Shown piece after piece: positions 1-10,790 of a stretch of DNA of 64,000 nucleotides. The stretch's first letter is position 1, and each line of letters starts with the position of its first letter. This DNA comes from Helianthus annuus (lineage: Eukaryota; Streptophyta; Magnoliopsida; Asterales; Asteraceae). The notes under the pieces were generated by a model that saw only the letters and a program-made list of their open reading frames with translations, was not told where the DNA came from and did not search any database. The translations under genes were made by a program, and so were the position numbers. The stretch spans positions 117,728,771 through 117,792,770 of the forward strand of contig NC_035436.2 of the NCBI RefSeq assembly GCF_002127325.2, written 5' to 3'.

Positions 1-307
1 TGCGGAGATTTTCAGGACAACCGCTTTGGCGCAGAGTGACTTCGACAGAATCAAACCATTGAAACATGGCGGTAGGGCCATCTTCTCCGGTAAACTCTTT
101 CGGTCCGCATGCTTTAAACTGTTTGAAGCTGAAGCCAGTCTTGCTGGCGTCCTTAGGAGCTTCAGTTCGCAACTCTTCGGACGAATTGCTGACATTTTCG
201 TACACCTCGCTCACAGCCTTAGCCACTTGCTTGGCGATGATAGCAGCGAGTCGTTTGTCTCTCTTCTCTTGGCGAGTAAGTGGGGTTCGGTGTCCGGATG
301 ACGACAT
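1..307 (-). CDS. gag: Gag N-terminus, Ty3/gypsy (partial)
   Basis: An open frame starts at an ATG at 305-307 and continues without a stop to the window edge (102 codons). The protein begins MSSSGHRTPLTRQEKRDKR, followed by an alanine/lysine-rich segment. Residues about 60-102 carry the typical start of the retrotransposon gag capsid region: a CGPKEFTGEDGP-like stretch, then the F-Q-W-F-D-S-V-E motif and a C-P-E-N-L-R motif. This resembles gag of plant Ty3/gypsy elements that pack genomic RNA into virus-like particles. The start is chosen because it is the first ATG in this frame downstream of the leader. There is no break in the visible part. Confidence in gag is high and in the exact clade moderate. 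Confidence 0.85.
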   Translation of the reverse strand, partial: MSSSGHRTPLTRQEKRDKRLAAIIAKQVAKAVSEVYENVSNSSEELRTEAPKDASKTGFSFKQFKACGPKEFTGEDGPTAMFQWFDSVEVTLRQSGCPENLR

Positions 308-1451
308 GGTCTGCAATAGACATCGTCGTATGTCTCAGACACAACAAATCGAATCTCACCTCACACGTCTACTAGTTACTAAAGCTTAGAAACACGTCGA
401 AACATGCATCACATAAACATGTAGGCACATAACCACAAATTCACGTAATCACAGAAGCACATAAGCACGTAAAGCACAGAGACACCTAAGCACAGAAGCA
501 CATATACATCTAGGCATTTAATCACAGATGCAGTTAATGTCACGTAACTCTCTTACCTGCACACAGTAGCACATACAGTATCCTGACTGCATCTAAGTTT
601 TACGAGTCATTTGATTATAACGATCGCGAATAGCATGTCGAGTAGCATAGTATAATCGTATAGAATGTCGAGTATAGTATAATCGTATATTGTAACATAG
701 TACCGCCTAAGTTCGTAACGGTTTGTTAGCGTTTTGAGGTAGAAAGGCAATGCGGTTCGTGTGTGTCGATCGAAGTGATAGCAAAATCGAATAAAGCTTC
801 AAGAGTTATAGAACACGCAAAATCAACGAACAATCAGAGTAGGCAACAGCGGGTTCAGAATCGAAACACATAAAATCGAGAGATGGATTGTCTGCGGCTA
901 CTAGACATCGACTACCCAAAGCGGTTCGACTATTCACTATAGACTTGTCGTCACTTTCAACGCTTGAGCCCGTGTTGCTGCCTCGATTCTTGGGCATCTA
1001 ACACGTATTCCCTAAGTCATACTTCGTGAGTTCAGGTCGTTGGAGTCCATCGAGGCTTTTGGTGAGATAAATAAAATCCGGAACAAACTGCCAAGGTTAG
1101 GGTTTCACCCCTGGCTTAGCAATTTCTTCCTTGTTTTAGTAAAAAATGAGGAGATGGAGCGGATAATTCTGTCGAGAGTTTGCGGTTTTCACACCTATTC
1201 TCGATGAATAATCTCCTCCCATTTGTGAATAAATTGCAGACTGAACAAATAATTTAGTCGAGAGTTTGAGGCTTTCACACCTAGTCTCGACCAAATTACT
1301 TGTTCGATGTCAGATGATTAGGCGATAGCAGTGTAGTGCAAAGCAAGAATAATGAGGCATATAAGCTTGGTCTGTTGGTTCCTAACTATAGTCTAGGTCT
1401 CTAAGACAGCGACCCGGACTAGGTCGTGTCTTGCCTAATTCCCTATAGTTA
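308..1451 (-). other. Untranslated leader between PBS and gag
   Basis: About 1.1 kb lies between the PBS and the gag start and has no convincing ORF. The part nearest gag (about 400-545) is a degenerate tandem array of short CACATAAGCAC-like units. The part nearest the PBS holds two imperfect hairpins (about 1141-1215 and 1243-1303) with loops containing TTTCACACCTA, plus a PBS-adjacent stem (1381-1454). Minus-strand codons at 806-997 are open by chance only. Confidence 0.6.
1243..1303. repeat. Inverted repeat (hairpin) in leader
   Basis: The arms GAACAAATAATTTAGTCGAG (from 1243) and CTCGACCAAATTACTTGTTC (to 1303) are complementary over about 20 bp with two mismatches. The loop contains TTTGAGGCTTTCACACCTA. 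A second, less perfect hairpin of the same design with the same loop core lies about 60 bp to the left (1141-1215). Confidence 0.65.
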
Positions 1452-1465
1452 TGGCTCTGATACCA
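1452..1465 (-). promoter_or_regulatory. Primer binding site (tRNA-iMet)
   Basis: On the minus strand this reads TGGTATCAGAGCCA, complementary to the 3' end of plant initiator methionine tRNA. It starts three bases after the LTR end (GGTGTGACA GAT). Confidence 0.9.
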
Positions 1466-2394
1466 ATCTGTCACACCCCAACCGATGGCGGAATCATCGG
1501 GGCATGGCACTGAGCGAAACAAATTGTCCAGAAGTTTCCATAACAATTATCACCACTATTCAGTTTAAATAACACGTCCCATACCGTGTCCCAAATAATA
1601 AACAAATTATTACAGATAACAACTAGTCAAATATTCTGTTCTGACAACTCAGATTTAAATAAGACAAATAAATATTGTTCAAATGCTCCTAAAGACCCAG
1701 CCTGACAAGATCTGCAGACAACTATGCTCTAGTTGCTCCTTCTTGACAGACAACTATTTGTTGGGGGCCTATAGAGCTTTATTCTAGCCTCGCTTTCCTA
1801 GCAAGCAAACATCTTAAACACCGGTCACATACATTAAAATAAAGTCAATACATATAATGTAAAGGTGAGCATACAAGTTTAATAATAACATATAGAGTTC
1901 GAATAGTTTACGCGTAACCAGCACGTACACAGAGGAAAACGAAGCATGTTAATTATCGACATGGATCTATCGATACCAATGACTGCGGGTTGACCGTCCG
2001 AGACGGTTCGCAATACATGATTACCACCGTAATCCATGCAAGTAATTGTCCTTAACAACCCCCGTGTGAACGGGTGCTGATTCCAAACTATAGTACTACG
2101 TCGTTAAGGCAGGTAGACAGCATTCCACGTGTAAACACAATCAACAAGCATTCATTTAGTCACGTAATACATGCATATTGGTCAGCGTTTAAATAGTTTG
2201 AGTAGTGTGATCGATTGTGTTTTGATATAAGTAACGTATGTAACACCCAAAAGTGCTAAAAGCAAAAAGGGATCGAGTATACTCATAGCGATTGATTTGT
2301 GGATTGAAGGGAGCGCTTGAGAGTAGGGTTAACCTGAACAGTTCGATAGCATAACGATGAATAACACGTAAGTTGGAAACAAGTGTGAGTGGGT

Positions 2395-3005
2395 CGAATA
2401 GCCTGGTCGATCAAACAGCAGGTTCGATCGAACGGGTCGTTCGTTCGGCTAGTCAATCCATTCGGGCAGTCTGTTCGATCGGCCGGTAGGCTCGATCGGC
2501 TGGACTGTTCGAGTGGATTTTTTCTTCCTATGAGTAAGATGTGTTTGTGTATGATGGTTTGACCTTTTGAAGTTTTCGTTGTAGTATTTGAGAACACTGA
2601 AGTGTTCTTACCTTTCGGGTCGATCGATCGAACAGCATGTTTGATCGGCCGGTATAACCGATCGGTTAGACACTTCTGTAATAGTCCTCAGTAGGATATC
2701 ACTCGATCGAACAACATACTCGATCAAACAACATGCTCGATCGGGTGGCATTCCAATACGACGAACGAGTCGAAAATCGATCAAGGGTTGAAGCATAGTA
2801 TCTCATGATCCGAGGAGTAATGTTGACAAACAGTTGTTCGATCGAACAGTACCTCGTTCAATACTATACTTCATGAAGTCGTCAAGTTGTGGGCCACATG
2901 CTAGCCGATCGGCTGGCCTGGTCGATCGACTGGTATGTCCGATCGGTTGGGCTGTTTGTTCGAACAGCCTGACCGTTCGACCAGCATCCTGACCTGGTCG
3001 GCCTG
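2395..3005. repeat. Cluster of reiterated CGATCG / TTCGAACAG motifs (transcribed part of LTR)
   Basis: Around twenty short, partly palindromic units such as TTCGATCGAACAG, CGATCGGCTGG and TCGATCGGCC recur at irregular 15-40 bp spacing, interrupted between about 2510 and 2615. The same motif recurs just upstream of the TATA box of this LTR (3685-3795). It is not a simple tandem array because the spacers are unrelated. Confidence 0.7.
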
Positions 3006-3657
3006 TCCGTCTAACACTTGGCTGTTCTGATTATCTGACGTTATATTGAGGTAGTTTGACAACAAGCTGAACTATGGGACCTTCATTCTTACTTGTTTCC
3101 CCTTGCTCGGACAGGAATCACCCCAAATCCGGCCGGTGAACGGTTCAGAACTAGAGTGTGAAGTTTAACCCGAAATCGGTGAACCTCGTGGTTAGAATCC
3201 GAATCTCGAACCACACAACTGTTAGAATGATTAGTATGTTGGTTCAAGCTTCGTTTCAACCGGTTTTTGAAGGCACTGAGTGTGAAAGAGTTGAAAGAAA
3301 GTTGGAATCCTTCTTTTAATCCTTCACACCATGTAAATGTTTAGATCTTTGGTAGATCTTAGCTTGTTTATGTGGAAATCGGTTAGATCCGAGCTATTCA
3401 TGGTGGATTGTGGCCAAAGCATGGTGTTCTTGAAGAACACCATGATGACATCATCCTAGAATGCCTAGATCTTGATGATTTCATGGTTAGAAATCAAGAT
3501 TCGAAAGATAGGAAGGTGTAGAAGTGTGTATTGATCAAGAAAGTACAAGATTTAGGATGAAAACTTACCGGAATTGGAAGAAATCTGAGAAAAGGAGGAG
3601 GAGCACGAGCTGGTCGGTCAGAGCTTTCCAAAAGTGGAAAGGATGACAATGACAGCC

Positions 3658-3668
3658 CTATTTATAGG
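3658..3668 (-). promoter_or_regulatory. LTR promoter TATA box
   Basis: The minus strand reads CCTATAAATAG, a strong plant TATA box, so transcription would start near 3630 and proceed towards the PBS. About 25-135 bp upstream (3685-3795) sit six CGATCGG-type motifs. No other TATA box as strong was seen in this LTR. Confidence 0.75.
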
Positions 3669-4289
3669 CTCCAAAAGAGGAAAGGGCTGGCCGATCGGCT
3701 GGCATTCCGATCGGACAACCTGCTCGATCGGACAGTCCGTTCGATCGGCTGGGCTGTTCGATCGGCTGACAGCCTGATCGATCCACAGCCTGGTTCGAGT
3801 GTTCGGTGTGACAATTTTCGATATTTCGGTTTCGATTGAAGATGATACGAGTACGATAGAGTTTCCTATTCAAAATACTTTCAGTCCCAACTACTATATC
3901 TAACATACAATCATCTACATTACATCCTACCCTTACGTTATCATTCCTCTTAATTGGATTTCGATTGCATTCGACTTGAGTTTCGAGTTTCGATTGATTT
4001 GATTGAATACCACACAAAACATAAAGTAAACACGCACAGGTAACACATAAGGCACACACACAAGTAATATAATACCAAGTTCGCATAGTTTGAGTTTCGA
4101 GTTCGATGATTGTTAGATCGGTTTGATTACTGATTAGTTAACTTTATCGCATTGTTACTTCCTACTATTCACAGTCGTAAATCGGTTTGCGTTGATTAAA
4201 ACATTCGATTACTTTGATTCTTGCTTGATTACAACACTTACTCCACATAATACAACTAAAACATAAACTAGACTATTTACAATCAAAGA

Positions 4290-4327
4290 AGTCGTCTTGA
4301 CTTTGACTTTGACTTTGACTTTGACAT
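4290..4327. repeat. TTTGAC tandem array (W-box-like) in U3
   Basis: Five TTGAC cores in a row (CTTTGACTTTGAC...) lie near the outer end of U3. TTGACT and TTGACC match the core bound by WRKY transcription factors. Whether it binds any factor is inference. Confidence 0.55.
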
Positions 4328-4479
4328 TCGAAAACACGGGGTGTTACACTTCAAGGGTTGAAAGGTTATCAGGCGTCTAAGTTTTTTGGATTTGAATTTT
4401 GAAATGACAGTTAATGTGATGGATGGCAGTTTTTTTGCTTTTTGCGTAAGAATAACTGCCTAGACTTCACTTTCTTTTT

Positions 4480-5220
4480 TTCTTTAGATCGTCTCTCCTG
4501 GGTGCTAGCAAAGATCTGTATGTGAGTTATTGTTGTCTCACTCGAGAGAAAGTTGAGGCTTTTTGTAAAGAATAGGGGATTGATCTAAAGTTTAATCCAG
4601 TGGCTTCGGGTTTTAGATAAATCGATCGATCAGTGTCCCGCTGGTTCGATTGCTCTTTATTGCTGTCATTTCAAGTTTTCCAACTTGTATCATCCGTTTT
4701 CGGTCTTTGTTCTGAATATTTTAGATTATTATCGTGTGTCATTTGGTCAGTTGCGTCCTCAAGGTCTTGCTGGGATTTTACACTTTGAGGTTTTGTGATA
4801 GGTTATGACCCATCGTTGTTGTTCCGATGTTTCTTCTGGTTGACCAAGAACGACGATTGGGTCATGTTTGAGACATCCCCAGTTGATGTTTATTTGATTT
4901 CCTCAATGGTTACCACCTTTGGTTCTTGAAAGGACCGATTTTTCTGGATTTCTGAGTCCATTGTTCCCTTCAAGCTTGTATGGAGGCACCCTGATGTTGT
5001 GTTAAACGAACTTGACCCATTTGAGTCTGAACTAGATAGTTGGTTGTTAAAAGCCATTAGGAAATGTCCTTTAAGGCTTCGTCCCTTTCCTGAACACCTT
5101 TTAGTGTTGATGGGTGTGAGTACCTTGTGGGACAAGCCGGATCGTGACGCTGTGCTCATAAGGGATGATCTGGGTATGATGTTTTGCCTTATGCTTTATA
5201 AAGAGTGATGATACCTTTGA
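4480..5220 (+). pseudogene. Antisense extra ORF of Tat element, putative gypsy-type transposon domain (N-terminal part)
   Basis: It lies on the strand opposite to the Tat gag-pol, downstream of integrase. Conceptual translation in shifting frames gives segments typical of the plant 'putative gypsy type transposon' domain (PF04195-like). These are a hydrophobic segment around 4700-4790 read as F-V-L-N-I-L-D-Y-Y-R-V-S-F-G-Q, a segment near 4850-4990 with dense aromatic residues, and an open stretch at 4999-5208 with RPFPEHLLVLMGVSTLWD. Several stops and at least two frame changes break it. Extra ORFs of this kind are known in Tat elements, including antisense ones, and their function is unknown. 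The family assignment rests on recognised local motifs and not on a search. Confidence 0.6.
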
Positions 5221-5224
5221 TGTT

Positions 5225-6649
5225 GTGTTTGGGGATGCTGAGGCTACCCCCGGTGAAGATGCTGTTGCCAGAGGTGTTGAACACAGGTTCGAGGGTTCAG
5301 GTTATGTGAACGTTCCAAATGTCAAAGGCTTTACTAGGTGCGGTGCTTCCAAAGCTTCTACCCGTCGTTTAACCCGACGTATGTTAAAAGGAGCTGACCA
5401 ACTATCGGCCTCTGAGCAAGTGGAACCGAGTGATGACATAGAGGCTTCGGACGACTTGGAAGTTGGGGTTGAGAGAAATAAAAAAAGACAAGGAGTTGCC
5501 CTTGGTGATTGGTAAGGAGAGTAAAGCAGCAGGTAAGAAGGTTGTGAGCTTGAAGGGTTTCGGGAAGGGTGGTGAAGGTTCCACCAATGTTAATCCAGAA
5601 GAGGTTTATGTGCCGGATTGGAAGGTCACAGTTGGTGACAGCTTCAAGTCTTTATCCGTTTGTGAGGATGTTCTTACCCATTTTGCTCCTCCTACTGTTT
5701 GAGGTTCTTGCTCATCTATGGACGATAAACTGATGATTTCGAAAATGATCATGGGTGCTTGTAAACCTGTTGCCTTGCTTCCAGAGGGTGTATCCCGATT
5801 TCACAAAAGGATGCGAGAATATGAGGTCTTCTCGAAGAAGAGGGATGAGATGAAGGCTTCACTAGCTGCTCTAAAGAAGGATGCAGAGGGTTATGTTGAG
5901 AAGGAGAAAAGCTAATGTTGAGGATTGATGAGCTTTCTTCCCAGCACAAGACTGAGATGGTTGAGTTAGAAAAACGCTTGGAGGCTGACAAGGTTCAAAT
6001 CTAGGTCGATAAGGTTGCCATGGAGGTTAAGAAAAAAGCCTTATTAGAGGAGAAAGAAGGGTTAAAGGCTTCACTTGCCCAGGCAACTAGTGATAATAAA
6101 TGGCTCATTGAGCATGGATTCCAGCAAGTGGTTATTTACCTTCTCCATTCGTCTGAGTTCAAAAAAGTCTTGGGTGATGTGTACACCGAGCTTCTTGTTC
6201 ATGGGAGACACCAAGGTTTATTTGCTGGTTACAAAGCTTTGTGAACCTGGGGAGCCTTAGGAAAAGTCTTCTCTTTTTCAACTCAAAGCCTTCGAAGTTT
6301 TCAAGGAAACAGTTTTGAAGATTGAGCATATGATTTACCCTTATGTGGGTGAAGTCTCCAAGTGTTTTGGTAAACCTTTTCCTGTCTTGCAGGAGCTAAA
6401 ACCCCAGGGCCTTAATGAGGCTGTTTCCAATGAAGTGTTGAAATCCCCCTCGAAGAAACGTCCTTGCTCCGAAGATAGCGAGGAAACGTGTTCTGAAGCT
6501 GGTGAGGGCTCAAAGGGTTCAAGCCTTGAAGCCTCCGAGACAGCGGGTGTCGTAGGGAGGAAAAAGAGGATGGCTAAAAACACCCAAGATGATGGGGTTT
6601 CGAATAAGGATGATGCAGCAAAGTCTATCATTTCTGATGCTGCCCAATG
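5225..6649 (+). pseudogene. Antisense extra ORF of Tat element (C-terminal acidic/coiled-coil part)
   Basis: This continues the antisense ORF in broken frames: 5225-5515, 5463-5702, 5718-5915, 6020-6244 and 6315-6650. The middle (about 5790-6110) is rich in K, E and A with heptad-like spacing (for example EMKASLAALKKDAEGYVEKEK), suggesting a coiled coil. The end (6430-6649) is acidic and Ser/Lys-rich with short basic clusters (SKKRPCS, GRKKRMAK) that could act as nuclear localisation signals. The final stop is at 6648-6650. Stops and frame changes show it is dead. No enzymatic motif is visible. Confidence 0.55.
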
Positions 6650-6650
6650 A

Positions 6651-7300
6651 AGAAGAAACTTTAATTCATAGCTTTCTTAGCATGTCGAACAATGATATGG
6701 GTTGTTTGCTTAAACATCTTTTTGTTTTAAGGGAACCGTTTAGGTCCTTTGGTGGTTAAAGCCTGGAAGGCTTGTGGACAATGTTTTATGTTTGATGGCC
6801 AGTGTGGACCTTGCTATCTTTAACTTATCTTGCTATGTTTATTGTGTTGTTCTTTTTACTCCCTTGTGTTTTCGTTGGTTTTGTATGTTGTCTTTGTTTT
6901 GGGCGGTGCATCTTATGTTGCTTATACCCTTAAAGGGTTCAGTGCTGCAGTCACTTAGCCTTAGGATATTTTTAACAAGAAGATACAACCTCTATCCTAT
7001 GTATGACATTCACTTAGAGTCTTTTTGGTTCGTAAGCCAATGTTGGGGCTTAAGGAACATTTGGTGTAGGCTGTTCAAACCCGTCTATGAGACATGATTT
7101 TTAAGATTTCTATGAGTCTCATGGAGTTGTATTGATTTAGGAACTCACCCCTTATATAGGTCCATTCAACCCTTGAACCTATTGAGCGATGTGGCCTGGG
7201 AGCTCATCCCCTTACATGGCCCTTGCCATGGAGTTTCTTGCTAGGTTCTCAACCTAATTATAGGATAGAAAGACAAATTTTGATTCATCGTTCATTCATT
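6651..7300. other. Non-coding spacer between Tat antisense ORF and pol 3' end
   Basis: Both coding strands converge on this 650-bp spacer. It is T-rich on the plus strand and has no motif I recognise. The plus-strand open stretch at 6774-7097 is a hydrophobic by-product of T-rich sequence. Confidence 0.5.
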
Positions 7301-8990
7301 TCAAAGTACTTTGATTACTAGGGGAATAGAACAACTTTTGGGAACTATTTGTACCACGTTTTGGTTAAACATGGAACCTTTTAAGGTTTTTGCCATTCCA
7401 ATGGCGGGGAAGCTTTTTGCCTTGAGGACCTGCCAGCTTTTATGATCCCCCTTTGTGGGCTTTAAGGATAGTGTATGGCCCTTCCTACTTAGGGCCAAGC
7501 TTTCCTTGACTTTCTTTCTTGCAGGCCTCATTATTTCGAAGCACAAGGTCTCCAGGCTTGAAGCGTTCATGCTTCACCCGTGTATTGTAATACAATTCCA
7601 TGTTTTGCTTGTACCTTGCTTTTTGTATGGCTGCTTGATCACGAGCCTATTCGAGGAGTTCCAAATTCAACATCGTCTCTTTCTTATTTGGCTCGAGGTC
7701 GATGTTGAATCTTCTTTGTGTTGTTACTCCGATTTCAGCTAGGATTACAGCCTCTGATCCAAACACTAGGCTGTAGGGTGTTTTTGTGGCTCGTTTTCTC
7801 GGTTGTTCAAATTTCCCATAGCACATTGGGAAGTTATTCGAGCCAGTTGTTGTCGTATCTTCCCAATCGAGATTTAATCCCTTCAACAATGTTGCGGTTT
7901 GTCCTAACAACCTGGCAATTGGATTGTGGGTAAGCTACCGAGCTGAATACTTGAGTTATTCTGAACTCCTTACACCAGGAGCTAGAAGGCTTCTCGGCAA
8001 ACTACTTCCCGTTATCCGTGACTAGTACCCCTGGGAGCCCAAAACGATAGATTATGTTTTCCTAAACGAAATCAATGACCTGTTTCCCTGAGATTTTTGC
8101 CAATGGTTTTACTTTTGGGCACTTGGTGAAATAGCCCATGGCTACCAATAAGAACTTGCCTCCCCCTTTGGCTGGTGGGAATGGTTCAACAATGTCCGTT
8201 CCCCGCTTGTGGAATGGCCAAGTCGAGGAGGTGGGAACGGGATCGTGTTTGGGGCTTTTGGGTACCGGAGTGTGTAACTGACAAGCTTCATATTTTCGCA
8301 GTTGTTTGAAGGTATCTCGATGCATGGAAGGCCAAAAGTATCCGTGGTTCATCAGCTTTGACACTACCGATCTTGGGTCACAATGAGCCCCACATATCTC
8401 TTCGTGAACCTCTTTGATCAGATATTGGCTTTGTTCTGGGCCAACGCATCGTAGTAGTGGTGCAAGGTATCCTTTTTTGTAAAGGATATCTCCTTGTAAC
8501 ACATACTGCCTTGACTTTATACGAACCCTTTCAGCCTTAGTCTGGTCATTAGGTAATTCACCGTTTTTAGGGAACTTTTCAATGGGAGTCATCCAATTTG
8601 GCCCTTCTTTAGTGATCACATCTTGAACCTCAAGTTTTTGGATGGATGGGGTTTTTAATACCTCAATTAGTACCTTCTTGGTGAGGTGGGCAAACGTAGG
8701 AGATACAAGTTTTCTTAATGCATTAGTTCTCTTGTTTTGAGATCTTGGAACTTTTTTGATGGAACATGTTTGAAAAGTGTTCATCAATTCCTTTGATTTC
8801 TCTCGGTACTAATACATGTTGGGTTCTTTTGCTATGTGGGTGTAATTGTCTTAGCATGAGAGAGTCTGTGAGGGCTTGAAGCTTTTGAACCCCCATTTCT
8901 TTGGCTATGTAGTTGTCATTTACTTGGTTTGAAACAAGCAACGAGTCTGTTAAGACTTGAAGCCTTTTGACACCCATATTTTTGCAAGCT
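7300..8990 (-). pseudogene. pol: Tat pol: integrase region (degenerate)
   Basis: The longest open piece (8787-8062) contains the integrase zinc-binding region and the start of the catalytic core: H-E-E-I-C-G-A-H, then F-W-P-S-M, then a Cys pair reduced to Y-E-A-C, then PKHDPVP, and the first core aspartate in G-T-D-I-V. Further down the strand (8060-7640), in changing frames, are the second-aspartate region (V-T-D-N-G) and a P-Q-S-N segment in which the catalytic-Glu region reads C-Q-V-V-R-T-N, so the third catalytic residue appears lost. The strand ends near 7301-7440 with the usual polyprotein C-terminus (W-K-/K-T-L-K-like). At least four stops or frameshifts are present. Integrase would insert the cDNA, but this copy cannot function. 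Confidence 0.75.
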
Positions 8991-10293
8991 TAAGTCCAGC
9001 AATCAATGCTTCATACTCAGCTTCGTTGTTTGTAGTCTGACATTCAAGACGAAGGGCATACATGAATTCCAATTCGTTAGGATCAATTAGAACTAGCCCT
9101 GCTCCTGACCCTTCAACGCTGGAAGCTCCGTCGGTAAAGAGCTTCCAAGTATGGGGGTCGGAGGGTTCAGTGGAGGCTGTATTGACTTCCGTTGTGACTT
9201 CTTTAGGGACTTCTATGATGAAGTCAGTTGGGACTTGGGCTTTGACAGCTTTTCTCGGGACATAGGTGATTTTGTGTTCACCTAGTTTTCACAACCCATT
9301 TGGCTAATTGTCCGAAATTTTCTTGTTTTTCAAGCACAATCTTAATAGGTTAGTCAGTGACCACTTGTATCGGGTGTCACTGAAAGTACCTTCGAAGCCT
9401 TCTAGCCGTTTGGAATAGGGCTAGAGCAAGTTTTTCCAAAGAAGAATATTTGATTCCTGCTAATTTTGAAGTTTTGAAAAAGTAAACGGTTAGCTGAACT
9501 TTGTTTCGTTCAATGATCAGAGCCTTACTTATGGTCTTTTCAGCAATCGAAAGGTAGATACAGGTCGTTCCTCCTGTTTCCGGAGCCAAAATGGCTGGAG
9601 TGAAGCTAAGTGTTGCTTCATTTGGTTGAAGGCTTTCTTTTGAGGTAAAACGCTTCAAATCTGTAAGCTTTCCATCGAAAGTCTTTCTTGTTAGCACATC
9701 CCTCGAGGGTTGGCTTTTATCCTCTGTTTCCCCATGATGTGTCCTAGAAACGAGCACTTGACTGGATTAAGCTTCATGTTGATCTTTCTCGAGTTTTGGA
9801 AGGTTTCTTGTATGTCATCGAGCATTTGGTATTCCGTTTTGCTTTTGATCACCAAATCGTCAACATAAGCTTTAATGTTCTTGCCGATTTGTCTGGCAAA
9901 TGCTCAGACGTTGATTAGTGGCACCTGCATTTCTTAAACCAAAAGGCATTTTTTGATAGCAAGATATACCTTTATCAGTGTGGAATGTGGTTTTTTCTTC
10001 ATCTTCTTTTTTCATTAGGATCTGATGGTAACCCTTTTAGGCGTCAAGAAAACACTTGAACGGGAAGCCTGTGAGCGAGTTATCCTTGAGGTCTATCTGG
10101 GGTAGCGGGTAGCAATCCTTTGGGCATGCCTTGTTCAAGTCTTTAAAATCGATACACATTCTCCAAGACTTGTCGGGTTTTCGAACCATTACGGGATTGG
10201 CCACCCATGATTGATACTTGACCTCTCGAAGGATTCCGGCTGGAACAAGTTTTTCCATCTCTGGGCACTCTGCAAGGCTTCTTTCAGGGGCTT
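8990..10293 (-). pseudogene. pol: Tat pol: reverse transcriptase and RNase H (degenerate)
   Basis: Minus-strand frames from 10293 give the start of RT (E-K-L-V-P-A-G-I-L-R-E-V, then W-V-A-N-P-V-M-V, M-C-I-D-F, K-A-C-P-K-D-C-Y-P-L-P, F-L-D-A) typical of the Tat lineage. The catalytic Y-V-D-D codons are readable near 9859-9870 but in another frame. The 9757-9377 piece covers the connection and the start of the RNase H-like region. RT and RNase H would copy the RNA genome. Frameshifts near 10036, 9900 and 9760 and a stop before 9377 kill it. The upstream end is cut by the Athila insertion, and the reading resumes at 24990. Confidence 0.8.
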
Positions 10294-10778
10294 TGATGTG
10301 TGTAAAATGCAACATATAAATTACATCAAATAAGGAATAAAACTAACCCTTTTTAAGTACTAATGTTGGAAAAAGAGTGTTTTTGTCTTCCTTTTGTATT
10401 TTCAGGATTAAATGAGCTCAAATTCACAAAAGAAGCAAAAAGACAACTAAATGTAACATAAATACAAGAAAAGGAACACAAGTGGACTGCCCGACCCCTC
10501 AACGGCATCCTCCCAAGCAAAATAGAGAAGGCAGAAGACTGAACACGCCCCGTGCTCAGCCAGCACGGGGTCGTGCCCAAGAAGCAGCAGAAAAGACAAA
10601 CCTATAGAAGCTTCTATTGCCCACCACGGGGCCGTGTCCAGTGAACACGGGGGCGTGGCGAAAGTACAGCAGGCGCATTAATTGTAATTGCGAATTACAT
10701 ATAATGAAGAGAGAGATTGTCAGACGGGCATGGGGGCGTGTCCAGCGGACACGGGGCCGTGCCCAGCCTTCTGTTCAG

Positions 10779-10790
10779 CCTATAAATAGG
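10779..10790 (+). promoter_or_regulatory. TATA box in left Athila LTR
   Basis: CCTATAAATAGG lies immediately downstream of the CACGGGGCCGTG motif cluster. The homologous position in the right LTR (14229-14240) reads CCTACAAATAGG, so that copy has lost the T at the third TATA position. Confidence 0.7.

Larger units (their letters stand above)
1..4348 (-). mobile_element. Ty3/gypsy LTR retrotransposon, 5' part (cut by window edge)
   Basis: Reading on the minus strand from 4348, the order is a 2880-bp 5' LTR, a PBS matching the 3' end of tRNA-iMet, a 1.1-kb leader, and the start of gag running off position 1. The LTR begins TGTAACACCCC and ends GGTGTGACA. The gag type, iMet PBS and long LTR resemble plant chromoviruses of the Tekay kind, but pol lies outside the window, so the clade is inferred. 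It interrupts the antisense-ORF end of the Tat element at 4349. The expected 5-bp target duplicate (CTTCA, 4349-4353) cannot be checked because the other end is outside. Confidence 0.85.
1469..4348 (-). repeat. 5' LTR, 2880 bp, of the leftmost gypsy element
   Basis: It is bounded by TG...CA (TGTCACACC on the plus strand at 1469, GGTGTTACA ending at 4348) and abuts the PBS. On the minus strand U3 runs from 4348 to about 3640, with TATA at 3658-3668. The rest is the transcribed R-U5, about 2.1 kb. It contains two clusters of CGATCGG-type motifs and an array of TTTGAC units at its outer end. The partner LTR is outside the window. Confidence 0.85.

Noticed and set aside
2238..2260. TGTAACACCC inside the leftmost LTR as the start of another LTR
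   Set aside because: No matching end, duplicate or PBS nearby, and the CGATCG motif array continues in the same LTR beyond it.
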